From the NCBI GenBank assembly GCA_027596075.1, contig JADGJC010000343.1, positions 1 to 40,831 of the forward strand: a stretch of 40,831 nt of DNA, read 5' to 3'. The notes under the pieces are model-generated. The model was not told where the DNA came from, ran no database searches, and saw nothing but the letters and a program-made list of their open reading frames with translations. The DNA comes from Rhizophlyctis rosea (Eukaryota; Chytridiomycota; Chytridiomycetes; Rhizophlyctidales; Rhizophlyctidaceae). A program made the translations under genes and the position numbers. Position 1 is the stretch's first letter. Each line of letters begins with the position of its first letter. Below are positions 12,034 through 25,400 of this stretch, in pieces.

Positions 12034-12636
12034 ATGCTCACCACACATAGGCTATGCCATGCGCCCAAGCACGCCTCATTCTTCCGAACGACCCTGCCAC
12101 AGCTCCTCCATTCCACTCACATCCCACACCGCCCAACATCAACATGCTGCCATAAAAAGACAGAACCCCGGCAAATACCACCAACCCTCTCCCTTCCATT
12201 CTGGTCCCACCCGCCAACCCTCCTCCGCGCCTCGCACAACACCCTCCGCTGCCTCCTAGGCTGCTCCCTCGGCGACCTCACATCCCTCCTCTACCTCCAA
12301 TCCCACCACCCGTCGCTACCTCCACACCTTACAATGGCAATCTCCATGGCCTCGGGAATCGCGACGTCAGTCGCTCTGGAAACGGTGATACTTGAGCGGT
12401 GGGAAGGTATGGGGTGGAGGAAGAGTTTGGAGACTGCGGTTGGGATGTCGATGTTGAGTATGCTTGCTATGGAGGGGGCGGAGAATGGTGTTGAGTGGTG
12501 GTTGACTGGTGGGGTTGTTGATGTGGGGAGTTGGGTGTTTTGGGGCAAAGTGGGCGTCGCCATGTTTGCGGGGTATATGGCGGCGTTGCCGTATAATTTT
12601 TGGAGGTTACGAAAGTATGGGAAGGCATGTCATTGA
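12034..12636 (+). CDS. DUF4396 membrane protein
   Basis: The single-exon product of about 200 residues ends in a typical DUF4396 domain. Motifs in order are LGCSLGD, a hydrophobic helix with MASGIATSVALETVIL, MGW, GMSMLSMLAMEGAEN, a final helix with AGYMAALPYN, and the C-terminal FWRLRKYGKACH. The His/Cys end is characteristic of the family, whose members sit in membranes and are sometimes linked to copper proteins; the biochemical function is unknown. The first 70 residues are rich in Arg, His, Ser and Thr and poor in acidic residues, which would suit an organelle-targeting segment, though this is inference. The ATG at 12034 lies 12 nt after an acceptor-like CTAACTTGCAG, so an upstream exon cannot be excluded. 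Confidence 0.8.
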   Translation: MLTTHRLCHAPKHASFFRTTLPQLLHSTHIPHRPTSTCCHKKTEPRQIPPTLSLPFWSHPPTLLRASHNTLRCLLGCSLGDLTSLLYLQSHHPSLPPHLTMAISMASGIATSVALETVILERWEGMGWRKSLETAVGMSMLSMLAMEGAENGVEWWLTGGVVDVGSWVFWGKVGVAMFAGYMAALPYNFWRLRKYGKACH

Positions 12637-13423
12637 TGGAGGGGGAAGGTCGGGGTCTTGGTTTGGGGAATGCGTTTTTCTTTCGGTTGTTGAGAGATGT
12701 AGTGGGAGTCGGAATGTTTGGCGGAGCCCGACCAGAAAATGTGCACATAAATGTATAATGTTAATATTTCCATTGCACTGGTTTCAGCACACATCACAGC
12801 ATTGTTTTTTGTGCTATGTTCTTCGTCACAATGTCAACTTGAGGCTAAAATCTCAATCTATTGGGTGCCAATATTTCAATGAATAATGTGATTCGCTATC
12901 GTCCAAAAAACCATTCAAAATCGTTGTGGGTGGGAACCCCGATCAGCTCCCCCATCAGCGCTACAAGCCCCAGGCGCAGTCTAGTGCACCCCCTTGTGCA
13001 AGTGATCCAACCTTCGATGGTGTCATTCCCATGTTCATCCCTATGGCGTGGTGACTTGGCTGGGGAGCTGCGCTTTGCGTGTCACTCTGAAAGAGAGATC
13101 GTCTTCCCTTCCATCACCTTCCTTTCCCACACTAGCCCTTATACCCCTCTTTTGTACATACTGAACCTACCGGGGGCAGGAAAAATAGCCACATCTAACG
13201 TTCTTGATCTCGCTTACTCCCATCCGGCTAACGGATTTGGAGAAATCGTCACTTTTCGAACCCTTTTTGACTGTTGACTTTGACTTTTCGTGAGTACCAG
13301 GGTAGCGGATGAGATGAATGAAGTTGGCCAAGACGTACTCATATATTTGTGTTTTAAGAGAGCGCCCGACACTCATCCACTAAAGAACATACCCTCTAAC
13401 CGCTTGGGGCCGGTCTTCCCACA
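12637..13423. other. Intergenic region upstream of TOM1
   Basis: This 787-bp stretch contains the 3' region of the DUF4396 gene and should contain the TOM1 promoter. A continuous open frame at 12861-13277 has no family resemblance and no conserved motif, so I leave it out. Confidence 0.5.
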
Positions 13424-16400
13424 ATGAAGATCAAAAAAGCCCCAACAAAGCGTCTGGCTCCTTTAGTAAGTTCTCATCGCCACTTGAAACCCCCCAAATC
13501 CTTCCTCCCCATTTCTCAACCAAAAGAAACTCACTATTTGCCATCCCCTACAGCCCAAACCCCTCCCGCCCCTCATAACAACCCTCTCCACAACCCCCGC
13601 ACCCCTCCTCCCCCCCCTCATCGCCCACCTCCTGCAATCATGGCCCTACCCCAAAACCGACCTCTTCCACTGGGTCGGCGTCCTCAATCACTTTGACAGC
13701 ATCCTGGAAGGATTGGTGAACCAATACGAGTTGAAGCGTGTGCAAGAGAAGGAGTTTGAGAAGGAGGATAAGGAGGCTGTTGTGGCGATTTTGGAGTTTA
13801 CGACGGTGCTGATGGAGAATTGTACGAATAGGAATTTGTATTGTTCTTATGAGGTGGGTTTTTTTTTTGTTTTGAGATGGTTTTGCGGGGGAGTGTGTTA
13901 TGAGAGAGGGGGGCGGTGTTGACTGGATGGAGGCTGCGACGGAAGCGATGGCAGGCGGGCTGACGCAAATTTCATCTGGGATATGGAAATGACTAAACTC
14001 TGCATCTCTTAAATTACAGCACCTATCGGACCTGATGCACACATCAGACCTCGACGTCCTAAACGCCTCCCTCCGCCTGCTCTTCCGCTCCGCCCAACGA
14101 ATGCACAACCAAAGATCGCTCCGCACCGCATTCGGCACCTCGCAAGACCATCTCATAACCCTCGCACAACACTGGGGTCCAAAAGACTCCTCCGTCTCCT
14201 TCACCCAACTCGCCGCCGGGAAGGTGGAGCCACACCCGGAATGGCTCTCCGTCACGTACCAATTCTACCGCAGCACGACGTCGAGCGAGTCGAAAATCGA
14301 CACTGCGGCAACAACAACAACACCGCCAAAGACACCTAAAAAGGGAGCGGCGGAAAAGCCGTCGTCGTCGGATGGGTTGGTGACTATCAGCGTCAACAAC
14401 GTGATGGAATCTGGGAAGAGCAGTCGGGATCTGTATCAGGAGCTTGTTGAGAAGTACGAGGTGCCGGTGGAGCATCGGTTTGCGCTTTATCAGCGGGTCA
14501 GGGTTGCTTTTGGGTTGGCGGATTCGCAGGAGAGGAAGAAGTTGTTGCTTAGCAGGATTAATGCTATTGCTGTGTTAGGTTGGTTTTAACTTCATGCACC
14601 CCCGGGCAAACCCGGAATGGTTTCTTAACAATGTACTTTTTATCCAGCGATCCTGGTCTCGGAAGACATTGCTCAGAACAAGATCTTCCTGTACGAACCG
14701 GATCTGGTGCAGAAGCTTGCGGATCTGTGTTCGGCGGAGAAGGAGGTCGACTATGTAAGATCCAATCTTTTTCCCCATGGATGCATACATCAATATTTCT
14801 GACCTGCACCGTTTTTCCATTCAGGACCTCCAAATCGCCGCCCTCCACGCCCTCGACAGCATCTCCAGCTACCGCACTAAGCTGTCAGAGGTGCTCACGG
14901 CGATCAACGCATCTGCCAACCACGGTATCTTGATGTATATCTTGAGAAAGACCGTGACGGAGATGGATAAAGATGGTGTGTATTTTGCAGTTTGCAAATG
15001 TCTGGTGTGAAGACCCTGCTTGATGGCTAAACTAAACTCTTTTTTGTGGTACAGAATGCACAGTACCCGCACAATACGTGGATTCATTGTTCGGCTTCAT
15101 TTCGCGACTTTGCGCAACTCAGAGTGGGGGAACGATGCTTGTTTCTGCGGGGCTGGTTCCTACGTTGATTCATTTGTTGGATAATCGGAGGGAGAGTCAG
15201 ATCAAGGTAAAGATTTTGATTCAAGGTCAATGTTACGATGTACGTTGCTGACTCGTTTACATTGACTACTCAGGTCATTACGAAAACCGTTGCAATGATG
15301 GACAACATCCTCTTCGGGTTCACCACCGCGTTCACTTCCTTCATCCAAGCTAACGGGTTGGACGTCCTCGTTCTGAGAATCAAGGTCAGTCAATCGCATT
15401 TCTGTTCCTTACCTCCTCACCACATACCAACACCATCCCACAGGACGAAGTCGACTACTTTGTTGAACTCGAGAAAGAACTCGGCGACCGGATGGAGACG
15501 GACGGGTCCACACCCGAGATCCCCCACGAGAGGACGTCGTTTTTGAGATCGATGCTGAAGTTTGTTTTGCACATGATGCAGAGCACGCATTCGAATGATC
15601 GGTTGAGGAATTTGATTGATACGACGTTGCCGCATAGTCTTTTGGCTATTTTTGAGCATGTGAAGACGTTGGGTGCTACGGCTTTTGGGTTGGGTATGTG
15701 TTGTGATGGGCGTATTTGTCATTCGTCTTGCACCAATGTCATCATGCTTATGCTTCTTCTTGATCTCCTCCAGCCGTCAACATCATGTCCACCTTCATCC
15801 ACAACGAACCAACATGCCTCACCATCCTCCAAGAAGCCAAGCTCCCCCAAACCTTCCTCCAAGCCGTCTCCAAAGACATCCCCGTCTCCGCCGAAGTCGT
15901 CTCAGCCCTCCCGCACGCCTTTGGCGCCATCTGTCTGAACCAAGCGGGCCTAGACCATTTCAACGAAGTGAAGCCCCTCCCGAAGTATCTGGACATCTTC
16001 ACGAATGAGGAGCACTTCCGGGCGTTGTCGGAGAACGAGGTGCCGAGTATCATTGGGAGTTCGGTGGATGAGTTGATTCGGCATCATCCGACGTTGAAGG
16101 GGGAGGTTATGGAGGGGATTGTTAGGGTTTTGAAGAAGGTTGCGGAGTTTGGGGAGGGGTTGCCGGTTGAGGAGTGTGAGGGGTCTGTGTTGGCGGTTGT
16201 GAAAACGGACGCGGATGTGGCGATGTTGACAGCGGAAGAAGTCAAAGCGATGGAAGAAGATCGGGACAAGACGCATAAGGAGTCTAAAATCCTCTTCCTT
16301 GTCGATGTTGTTGCGCGGTTCATGGAAGGGCTGTTCCAGAACGTGTCGCATGTGCGGGATTTCATTGCGTTGGGGGGAGCGGAATTGCTTGTGAGGTTGT

Positions 16401-19400
16401 ACAGCCTTCCGAGTTTCCCGTATGATTTCGCGAGTAGTGGGGCGGCGTATAGCGGTTCGGGTTGGTTACGGGTTCTGTTTGAGGTTAATTCGAAGTCTGT
16501 AGATAAGNNNNNNNNNNGTTTTTGGTGTTGGTTATTTCGCTGGCTGTTTTTACGTTGGCCTGGTTTGGGTTGATGGGTTGTTTGGGGGAGTTGGGGGTTT
16601 TGGTTGGGGAGGAGGGGAAGGAGGGGGTTGTTGTGAGGTTTGTTACATTGAAAGGTATGTGTTTCTGTGGGTTTTTTTTTTCTTTGTGAAGGTAGGGTTG
16701 GATTTCCGGCGCTTAGCTGATTGTGGTTTTTTTGATTTTTGTAGAGGAAGACCACCAAACCATTGAACAAGGCAACCGGATCCTTCGGGCGTTGATCAAC
16801 CTGAACGGAATGGTCCACCTGCTCTCCGACATTTTCTGCACGAACGTGTTGTCGCACACGAAGAGTATCAATGCTGCCATTCAGACGTTTGGGGAGGAGG
16901 CTGATCAGTTGATCAAGTCTTTGGGGCAGTTGTACCGGTAAGATTGGCCTTCGCATCCCTGTTTGTGCGAACAGACGTACTTATGAATTTGTTATTAGGA
17001 CCGCAATCTGGGAAAAGAACATCCTCCGGACGTCGGTGCCCAAATCTTGGTATCAGGGTAAACCGAAGAAGGCGTCTGATCGGAGTAATACTGGGTATAT
17101 GAGTAGGAGGGTGGATAATGTTGATGTTGATCCGTTGGATTTGGTTTTGCCGGCTTCGGACGTGGCGTCGACGCAGGCTGCTAGTGCGGCAAGCGGGGAA
17201 GGAAAGGAAGGGACCAGTGCTGCTGCTGCTGGTGCGTCGACGACAGCACCTGCGGATGTAGCCGATCCGGATGATCCGCGGGTGAAGAATGTGCGGTGGT
17301 TGAAGTGGTTGTTGACGCATATTCCGGGTGTTATGACGCCTTTGTTCCAAGGTGGGTTTTTGGAGGAGCGTGCTGTGTTTTTGTGGTTGGTTTGACTAAT
17401 GTGGCTTTTTTTTGGTTTGTTAGGGATTTTGAAGCTTTTGACGGCTAGGAGGATCCAGGATGCTAATAATCGGAAGGTTGCGATGAAAGTGATTGAGGAT
17501 TTGGCGGTTATGTTGAGGGATCATTTGACGTGGCCGAGGGGAGGTAGGCATTCATATCTGCAATTTGAGTGTGGATGTGCCGTGTGTTTTGACACCGGGG
17601 TGTTTTTCGCAGCGGAAGGCTCCAGCATCGAGACATACAATTACCTGGTCATCGTGCTGGGCATTGTGTCGGTGATGACGATCGAAGAGCGCAACGTCTT
17701 ACAACTGCAGACATGGCTCGCCGTAGCGTTCGTCAAAGCCAGCGGGTTGGACCAAGTCTTCAGCATCTTGAAGCGGCTTTGGAGCGCAGCTCAAGCCCTC
17801 AACACCGAAGAAGAGCTATCCAAAGACGAGAAAGCACGGGACGTCCTAGCGCGCATCCATAGCGGGATCAACATGTGCATTACGTTCCTCCAATCGCTTG
17901 TCCAGCACCGGGTTCTTCATGAGTCTCCGCATACGGCTCTTCTAGCCAACCGGGAGAAAGATAAGAAATCGCCGGATTACTTTGACGCGCACGAGCATTT
18001 GGTTGAGATGCGGGCACGGAGCGCACCGTATGCGGCGGAGCTGTGGCGGGACGAGTATCTGACGAAATGTCCCACGGACGTCGTGCAAGGCATCGTTCTT
18101 CTGCTCTCACACCTCCTCAAAGCCGAAGGCGAGACCAAAACCGCCCGCCCGGACGGACCAGCAAACATGCCTCCGAACCCGCTGGGCGGTCTAGCGTCGT
18201 TGATTGGACGGGCGATGGGAGGTCCACCACCAGCGCCGGTTGCACCGGACGAGGGCAAGATCCAGATGTTGGTTGATATGGGCTTTCCGCGTGCGGCGGC
18301 TGAGACTGCGCTGGTGAGGTGTGGGAATAATGTTGCGAGGGCGGCGGATTATTTGATTTCGCATCCGGAGGTTGTGGATGCTGCGAGGTTTTCGGCGGAG
18401 GCTGATGCGGCTAATGCTGCTGCTGCTTCTGGGGCTGCGCAGGCGGGGCCTGCTGGAGGGGAGGGGAGCAGTAGTGCGGCGGGGCCTGCGGAGGGGGCTG
18501 CGGCGACGGATGCCGGTGGTAGTGCGCAGGAGGGGGATGGCGCGAGTAATGGAGAGGGGTCTGGTGCTCAGGGTGATGATGAGGGAGATGAAGATATGAT
18601 GGATGAGGATGATTTGGCTGCTGCTTTGGCTTTGTCGATGGGGGCTCCGCCGGCGGATAGCATGCAGACGGATTCACCTGTTGCCGGGGAGGGAAGTGCG
18701 GCTGAACCTGCGTCGGGGGAACAACATGTTGCTGAGGAAGGAACGGCGGCTAAAGAAGATAAGGGTAAAGGGAAGGAAGTGGGTTTCAAGGAGCAGTTGG
18801 AGGAAATTCGGAAGGCGTTGAAGGAGGATTTGGTTGTTAGGAGTCTTGTGCTTCTTGACCATATCGCCGGGGTCGTGTTTGAAGTGAAGGAGCTCCTTGC
18901 CCACGTGTTCAAGGATTCCGTCGAAGGGTTGGCGACGAACATGGTGACGGAAATTGAGAAGGAGCGGGAAGCTGCTGTTGTGGAGGGCGCTAAGTCGGAT
19001 CGGTTGAATGTTCGGTTACGGTTGTTTGCACTTCTTGTTAATGACGAGAAGTTCCAGAACAAGATCGTTCTTGCCACGCCGCAGTTTTTGCAGGGGTTGT
19101 TGAAGATGATGGGAGTGGATGGGACGTGTACGCCGTGGTTGAGTCATGTTCTTTTGATTCTTGAGGCGTATCTTTCGCTTGTGGATGAGCCGAGGCAGGT
19201 GGGGTTGACGCATAATGCTGATGGGAGTACGAAGGAAGTTGTGGAGGTTGCGAATGAGAGGCCGCAGATTGGGTTGGAGGATCGGAGGGTTTTGATTGGG
19301 CGGGTTGTGAGTTTGTTGAGGTTGGAGGAGATTGATAAGGATATGGTGCATGCTTTGCTTCGTCTTGCAGTGCGGTTGACGAGGCATCATACCATTGCGG

Positions 19401-22400
19401 TGGAATTCGCCAAGCTTGACGGCGTACCCCTCCTCTTCAACTCCTCCCGCATTGGAGCGTTCCATGCTCAACAAGCCATGACGGTGATGATACTCCGACA
19501 CATTATCGAAGACGCGAACGTGTTGAGACAGACGATGGAGCAAGAGATTGCGTTGTTCATGTCGTTGCAGCGTCCGTCGAGGGTTATTGCTGTGAGTAGT
19601 TTGGCGAAGAATAATGGGCATATTGTGTGTAGGGATGAGGGCGCTTTTGTTGATTCTGCGGTATCGGTTGTGAAGATCCAGAGGTTTAGTGTTGGGGCTG
19701 AGGGGAGTTCGGCGATTGTGTTGAGGACTAAGGAGGGGGAGAAGGAGAGGGAGAAGGCTAAGGAGAAGGAAGGTGGGGAGGGGGGAGCTAAGCCTATGGA
19801 GACGGAGGAAGTTAGTATTCCTGGTCCTGGGGCGGTTCCGATTGAGGAGGCGGGGAATGTGTTTGCGGCGCCGCCGCAGTTCCAGAGTCAGTATTTGGCG
19901 GAGGTGTCGGAGGGGGTTGTGCATTTCCTTGTGACGGAGGTGTTGGCGTTGAAGACGGCGCATGTGCAGGGTGGTGGGGAGAAGGTGCAGGGAACTGGGG
20001 CTGGTGGGGACTTTTCTGCGTCTGCTGGTGGGAGCTCGTCGACGGCTGTTGCGTCCGATGCGGTGACGAACGACGCGGAGAATGTCAACCATATCCGGCG
20101 ATGTTTCCTTCTGCAGTGTTTGGCGGAGCTCGTTGTGTCGTATCCGTCTTGCAAGGTTGATGTCATGAACGCGTCGCAGAAGAGGGGCGGGAAGAACACG
20201 CCGCATAAGATTTCGCAGGGACGGAACGCGTTCTTGGCGCATTTGTTGAGTGATTTGTTGCCGCATGGCGTTAATCATGGGGATGGGGCCAACCCTACTA
20301 CGCTGGATACGAATACTCGCAAGAAGTTGGTGGAGAGTACGTGGGCTACGAGCGTCTTGTCTGGGCTTTGTGTTGGCGTTACGGCTGATTTGGCGGAGGA
20401 GAAAGAGAAGTATCCGGATCTTGTTAATGTTCGGAAAACGGTTTTGGATGCTGTTGTGAAGAGTTTGAGGGATGCGATGGGGCTGGTTGAGGCGGGTACG
20501 GAGACGCGGTTTGGGCGGTTCTTGGCGGTTAGTGATCTTTGTTATAAGATCTTGACTGCTCGCAATCCGGCTGCTGCTGCTGCTGCTGCGTCGACTTCTG
20601 GGCGGGCACATGAGGATATTCCCATGCATGTAGCGAAAGTGATGCTCGAGAAAGGGTTTGTGAACCTTTTCACGCAGATGTTGAGCGAGGTTGATGTGCA
20701 TCATCCCAATAGTCGGATGCTTCTCAATGCTATTTTGAAGCCTTTGGAGTTTTTGACGAAGGCTGCGATTAAGATTGGGCGGGCGGCGGATATTGGGGGC
20801 AAGAAGGGGAGGAAGAAGTTTGAGAGGGAGGAGATGTATGATGAGTTCCCGGCGGGGCAGGATGGGGAGGTTGAGGAGGAGGTTCCGGATATGTATCGGA
20901 ATAGTGCGTTGGGGGTTTTTGATGCGAGGGGGAGTGATGAGGATATGGATGAGACGGATAGTGAGGATGATGAGGAGGATTATGATGAGTATAGTGAGGA
21001 TGAGGATGAGGAGGATGAGGATCGGATGGATGAGGTTGGTGTTGTTGATTTTGTTTGTGTATGATGACGGGAATTGTTCACCGATTGTCATTTGTTTACA
21101 GGGATCCGATGTTGACGATGAAATGGAAATTGTCATGCCGTCGACTTATCATGGTGCTCATGACATGGATATTACAGACGAGGACGAAGAAGATCACGGG
21201 AGTGAAGACGATGACGAAGATGTCCTTGAGGAGGGAGAAGAGGTTGATGAAGGAGATGAGATGTCATGGGAGGATGAGGATCAATATGAAGATGTCGACG
21301 ATGACGAAGATGTCGATGAGGCTATGGATGATGCACATGCTGATCATGTGGAGGATGAGCATGGAGATTTGGAGGACGAACAGGACGAAGAAGAGGCAGC
21401 TCATGACGAGGATGGTCAGGATGAGTCTGAGGGGGATCCGGAGGAGGATGAGGGGTCTGATGATGAAGACCCAGATGACGACGATGATGTCGTTGATCGG
21501 TTGGAACGGGAGGGCATCTTTGTGGAGGGTGATGAAGACGATGTGTACATGCCTATTGGGCGGCACCCTCGGTTGGGTGGAATGCCGAGACATCCTTTGG
21601 GTATGCCGTTAGGTCGGGGACCGAGGTCACGCCGGCACCGACACAGTTGGATGGATGGGGGGCTTATGGATGGAGGACCTGGAGGCGTTGATATCCAGTG
21701 GATTGTGGAGGACGAAACGGGGATGCCGGTCGAAGCGGATGGGGAAATGCCGATTTTCAGCCGCCTTGCGGGAGCTCCACGCAATGCACCACCTCCTGGA
21801 GATGACACCATGGCGCACCCGTTGTTGGTTCACCAACATGCAGCTTCACCGGCTCATTCACACCGGTTCTTGGACGTCAGTGGTCGCGGTCTTCCTCCAT
21901 CAGGCGCTCCTCGTGATATTCAGATGCGTATGGACGACTTTATGGGTGGGGACCCGTTGGCGTTCCTTGAGCAGCTCTTCTCTCGCGGGCTTCGAGGTCT
22001 ACCTTCTGTTGATCGGCTTGGACCAGATTCTGTCGTTACTAGGGCTCTTCCCGGTGGTGCAGGGATTGCCGCGACCTTTACACTCCCCCCAAGCCGTGGG
22101 ACGTCGTCGGCTGAAGGTGGTGCCGGTGCGGAAGGAGAGGGAACCTCGACGACGGAAGACCAGTTGTCGATCATTCACAGCTTTACGCCTTTGAGCACTA
22201 CGGATCGGTGGTGGCAGGAAGTGAGGTTGATGTATGGCAACACGGTGCAGGAGAAAGCGACGAAGGTTGAGAATGCGTTGTTGAATGCTTTGATTCCTGT
22301 TGCTGTTGAGGAGGATAAGCAGAGGAGGGCTAAGGAGGAGGCGGAGAGGAAGGCTAGGGAGGAGGAGGAGAGGAAGAAGAGGGAGGAGGAGGAGGTTAAG

Positions 22401-25400
22401 CAGAAGGAGGAGGAGGAGAAGAGGAAGAAGGAGGAAGAGGAGAAGAAGAGGAAGGAGGAGGAGGAGGCTGCTGCTAGGGCGGCTGCTGCTCCGGTGGTAG
22501 ATACAGATGTTGCTATGGGAGAGGCTGCGCCTATGGAGACTGATGAGAGTGCGGCGGTTGCTGAGGGTGAAGCGCCTGCTGCGCCACCGGCTCAACCTGC
22601 GGAACCTGCGCAGCCGCCTCAAAGGGTGGTTGTTATGGTTCATGGACAGGAGGTGGACATTACAGGTGGGGTTTTTGAAAGTTTGGCATTTTGTCAAGTC
22701 GTTTGTGTATGTGGCGACCGCACACTGACAAAGGTAATTTTTCAGGAACTGATATGGATGTTGAGTTCCTGGAAGCCTTGCCGGACGATATGCGGATGGA
22801 CGTCATCAACCAACACAGGCGCGAACAAGGTCGTGCTCAACGATCGACGACCGAGATTCCAACAACGGTTAACTCGGAATTCCTTGATGCTCTCCCTGCC
22901 GACATTCGAGAAGAGCTTCTTGCACAGGAACGTGCCGAGGAGCAACGACGGAGACGTGCGGCCCAACCTCCCGCTGCGGGTGTTGCAGGAGCAGCAGCTC
23001 CAGCCGAGATGGACCCAGCCAGCTTCTTGATTTCTTTGGATGCGGGGCTGCGGGGAAGCGTCTTGATGGATTTGCAGCAGGATGAGGGACTTCTTGCCAC
23101 GTTGCCGCCGGCGTTGATGGCGGAAGCTGGTGCAATTCGGTCGTCCCTTAGCAGGCGATTTGGGGATCGATATGGCATGAGGGCCCACCCGCACGGTCCT
23201 GGCGGGGTTGGTGGTCACCCGACACCGGCGAGAAAGACGACGCATCGGGAGGCGGTACAATTGGTGGATCGGCAAGAGCTCATGACGGTTCTGCGACTGT
23301 TGTTCATTCCGGAGCCGGTCAGCAAGCCGCTTTTGCACAAGTTGCTTGTGAATGTGGCGGAGAACTCGAAGACGCGCAATGACTTGGTTGCGTTGTTGCT
23401 TTCTATTCTTGCTGATGGGAGCACGGATCTTTCGATGGTTGATAAGAGTTTTTCTCAGATGTCTTTGCACCGGAAGAGTAGCAAGTCTTCGCTTAAGACG
23501 CCGCAGCGTACGCCGGGGGGTGCTGGGGCTGGTGGGGTGGCGGGGTCTTCCGGTTCGGCGGGTGCGGTGGTGGGTGAGACGATACCGAATCTTGTTGCTA
23601 CACGGTGTTTGGAAGCGTTGAGGGAACTCGTCAACTACAACGAACAGATGGCGCAGTACTTCCTGACGGAGAATGAGAACCTTTTGATTGGTCACGGAGG
23701 CAAAGCGGGGCGGACGCCTGGGAGTGCGAAGAAGAATAAGGGGAAGGAGAAGGCTGTGACGGGGAACTTCAAGTATCCGGTTGTGGTGCTTTTGAGCTTG
23801 TTGGATCGGCCGGTGTTTTTGGAGAATTCGGCTTTGATGGAGCAGTTGATGCAGCTTTTGATGATGATTACTAGGCCGTTGTCTACTATTGGGAAGAAGG
23901 CTCAAGGGAAGGATGGGAAGGATGGGAAGATTGAAGGTGCGGCTTCTGGGATGGAAGGAGTGGCGGCAACAGCTCAACCGCCGGCCGAACCGAGTGCGGG
24001 CACAGCTCCTGAGGGGACATCCACCACTGCTGGAACGGAAGTGGCTGCTTCGACCCAAGCGGGAGGGGATCCGGCGTCAAGCGCTGCAACTCAGACAGAA
24101 ACGAAACCTTCTTCGGAGACGAAACCGACGGAAACGGAATTGAAACCACCCGCCATTCCTGAACAGCACGTCCGCGGTGTTGTCAATGTCCTTACGGCCG
24201 GTCCTGTGTCGAGCAAGACGTTCCAGTACACTTTGTCAGTCATCCAGTCGTTGTCGATTCTCGAAGGAAACGGGGACATCATCTCGCATGAACTTGCGGA
24301 GTCGGCACAACGGTTGGGAGATGCGATGATTTCGGATTTGGATGAGTTGGTGCATGTGTTAACGGTTGCTACTACGGCGGTGGATGTGAATTCAGCTACG
24401 TTGGCGAAGTTTTCGCCGAGTTCTGCGTTGCAGGCTAAGTTGTTGCGGGTGCTGAAGACGATTGATTATTTGAATGGGAAGAAGAGCGGGGCGGATGTGC
24501 AGGGTGCGGGGGATGTGCCGGCTGTTGAGGGTGGGGCACAGGGGGATGGGACGGCGGCAGGTGGGGCTGGAGCCGCTAGGACGGGTAGTGTGGGAGCGGG
24601 TGCTGGGACGGCGGAGGCTGGTAAGGAGGAGGGTAGGAAGGAGGAGGATACCTTGGTGGCGACGTACAATAAGTTGCAGTACGCAAAACTTTGGCAGAGG
24701 TTGGGAGCGGTGCTGGCCACTATCAATGAGAAAGAAGCTGAATTGATTCACGTGGCGACTGTCATGCTACCGCTCATCGAATCGTTCATGGTGGTGTCAA
24801 AGCCCTACGTGTTGAACAAACCACCGGTTCCAACTGCTGCAGCGCAAACTGCTCCACCGACGCTGGCACGCGCTACGACCAAGCTCATCCATGAACTCTA
24901 CGCCAAACACAATGACGAGTTGTTCGTGGCGTTTACGGAGGAACACCGGAAGATCCTGAATACCATGGTTCGGAACAATCCTTCCTTGATGAGCGGGTCG
25001 TTCTCGTTGCTGGTGAAGAACCCGAAGATCCTTGAATTTGACAACAAGAGGACGTTCTTCAACCAGCAAATCCATAAGCGGGGGCAGAGGGATATGTACG
25101 GGAGTTTGCCCATCACGGTACGCCGGAAGCATCTCTTCGAAGATTCGTACCATCAATTCCAGGGGCGGACCGGGGACGAGATCAAGTACGGGAAGCTCAA
25201 TGTGCGGTTCCACGACGAGGAGGGAGTGGATGCGGGTGGGGTTACTCGGGAATGGTTCTCGGAGCTGGCGAAGGAGATATTCAACCCCGACTACGCGTTG
25301 TTCCGGCCCTCTGCGATTGATAAAGTTACGTACCAACCCAACCCCCTTTCCCGCGTGAACCAAGACCACCTCCTGTACTTCCGCTTCGTTGGACGGATCA

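Noticed and set aside
12861..13277. Plus-strand open frame of 138 codons upstream of TOM1
   Set aside because: No homologous motif, no good start context and no linked exons. It is likely promoter and leader sequence.
19016..21136. Minus-strand open frame of 706 codons opposite TOM1
   Set aside because: It is antisense to conserved TOM1 coding sequence, is basic and low-complexity (Arg/His/Leu/Ile/Pro), and has no domain. It arises from the codon bias of the plus strand.
20775..23030. TOM1 as two or more separate genes because the open frames change
   Set aside because: Each frame change coincides with a short GT-AG intron of fitting phase, and the joined parts follow the order of domains in Tom1/HUWE1.
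22742..24058. Minus-strand open frame of 438 codons opposite TOM1 exon 16
   Set aside because: Antisense shadow of coding sequence, Arg/His/Ser-rich, without motifs.
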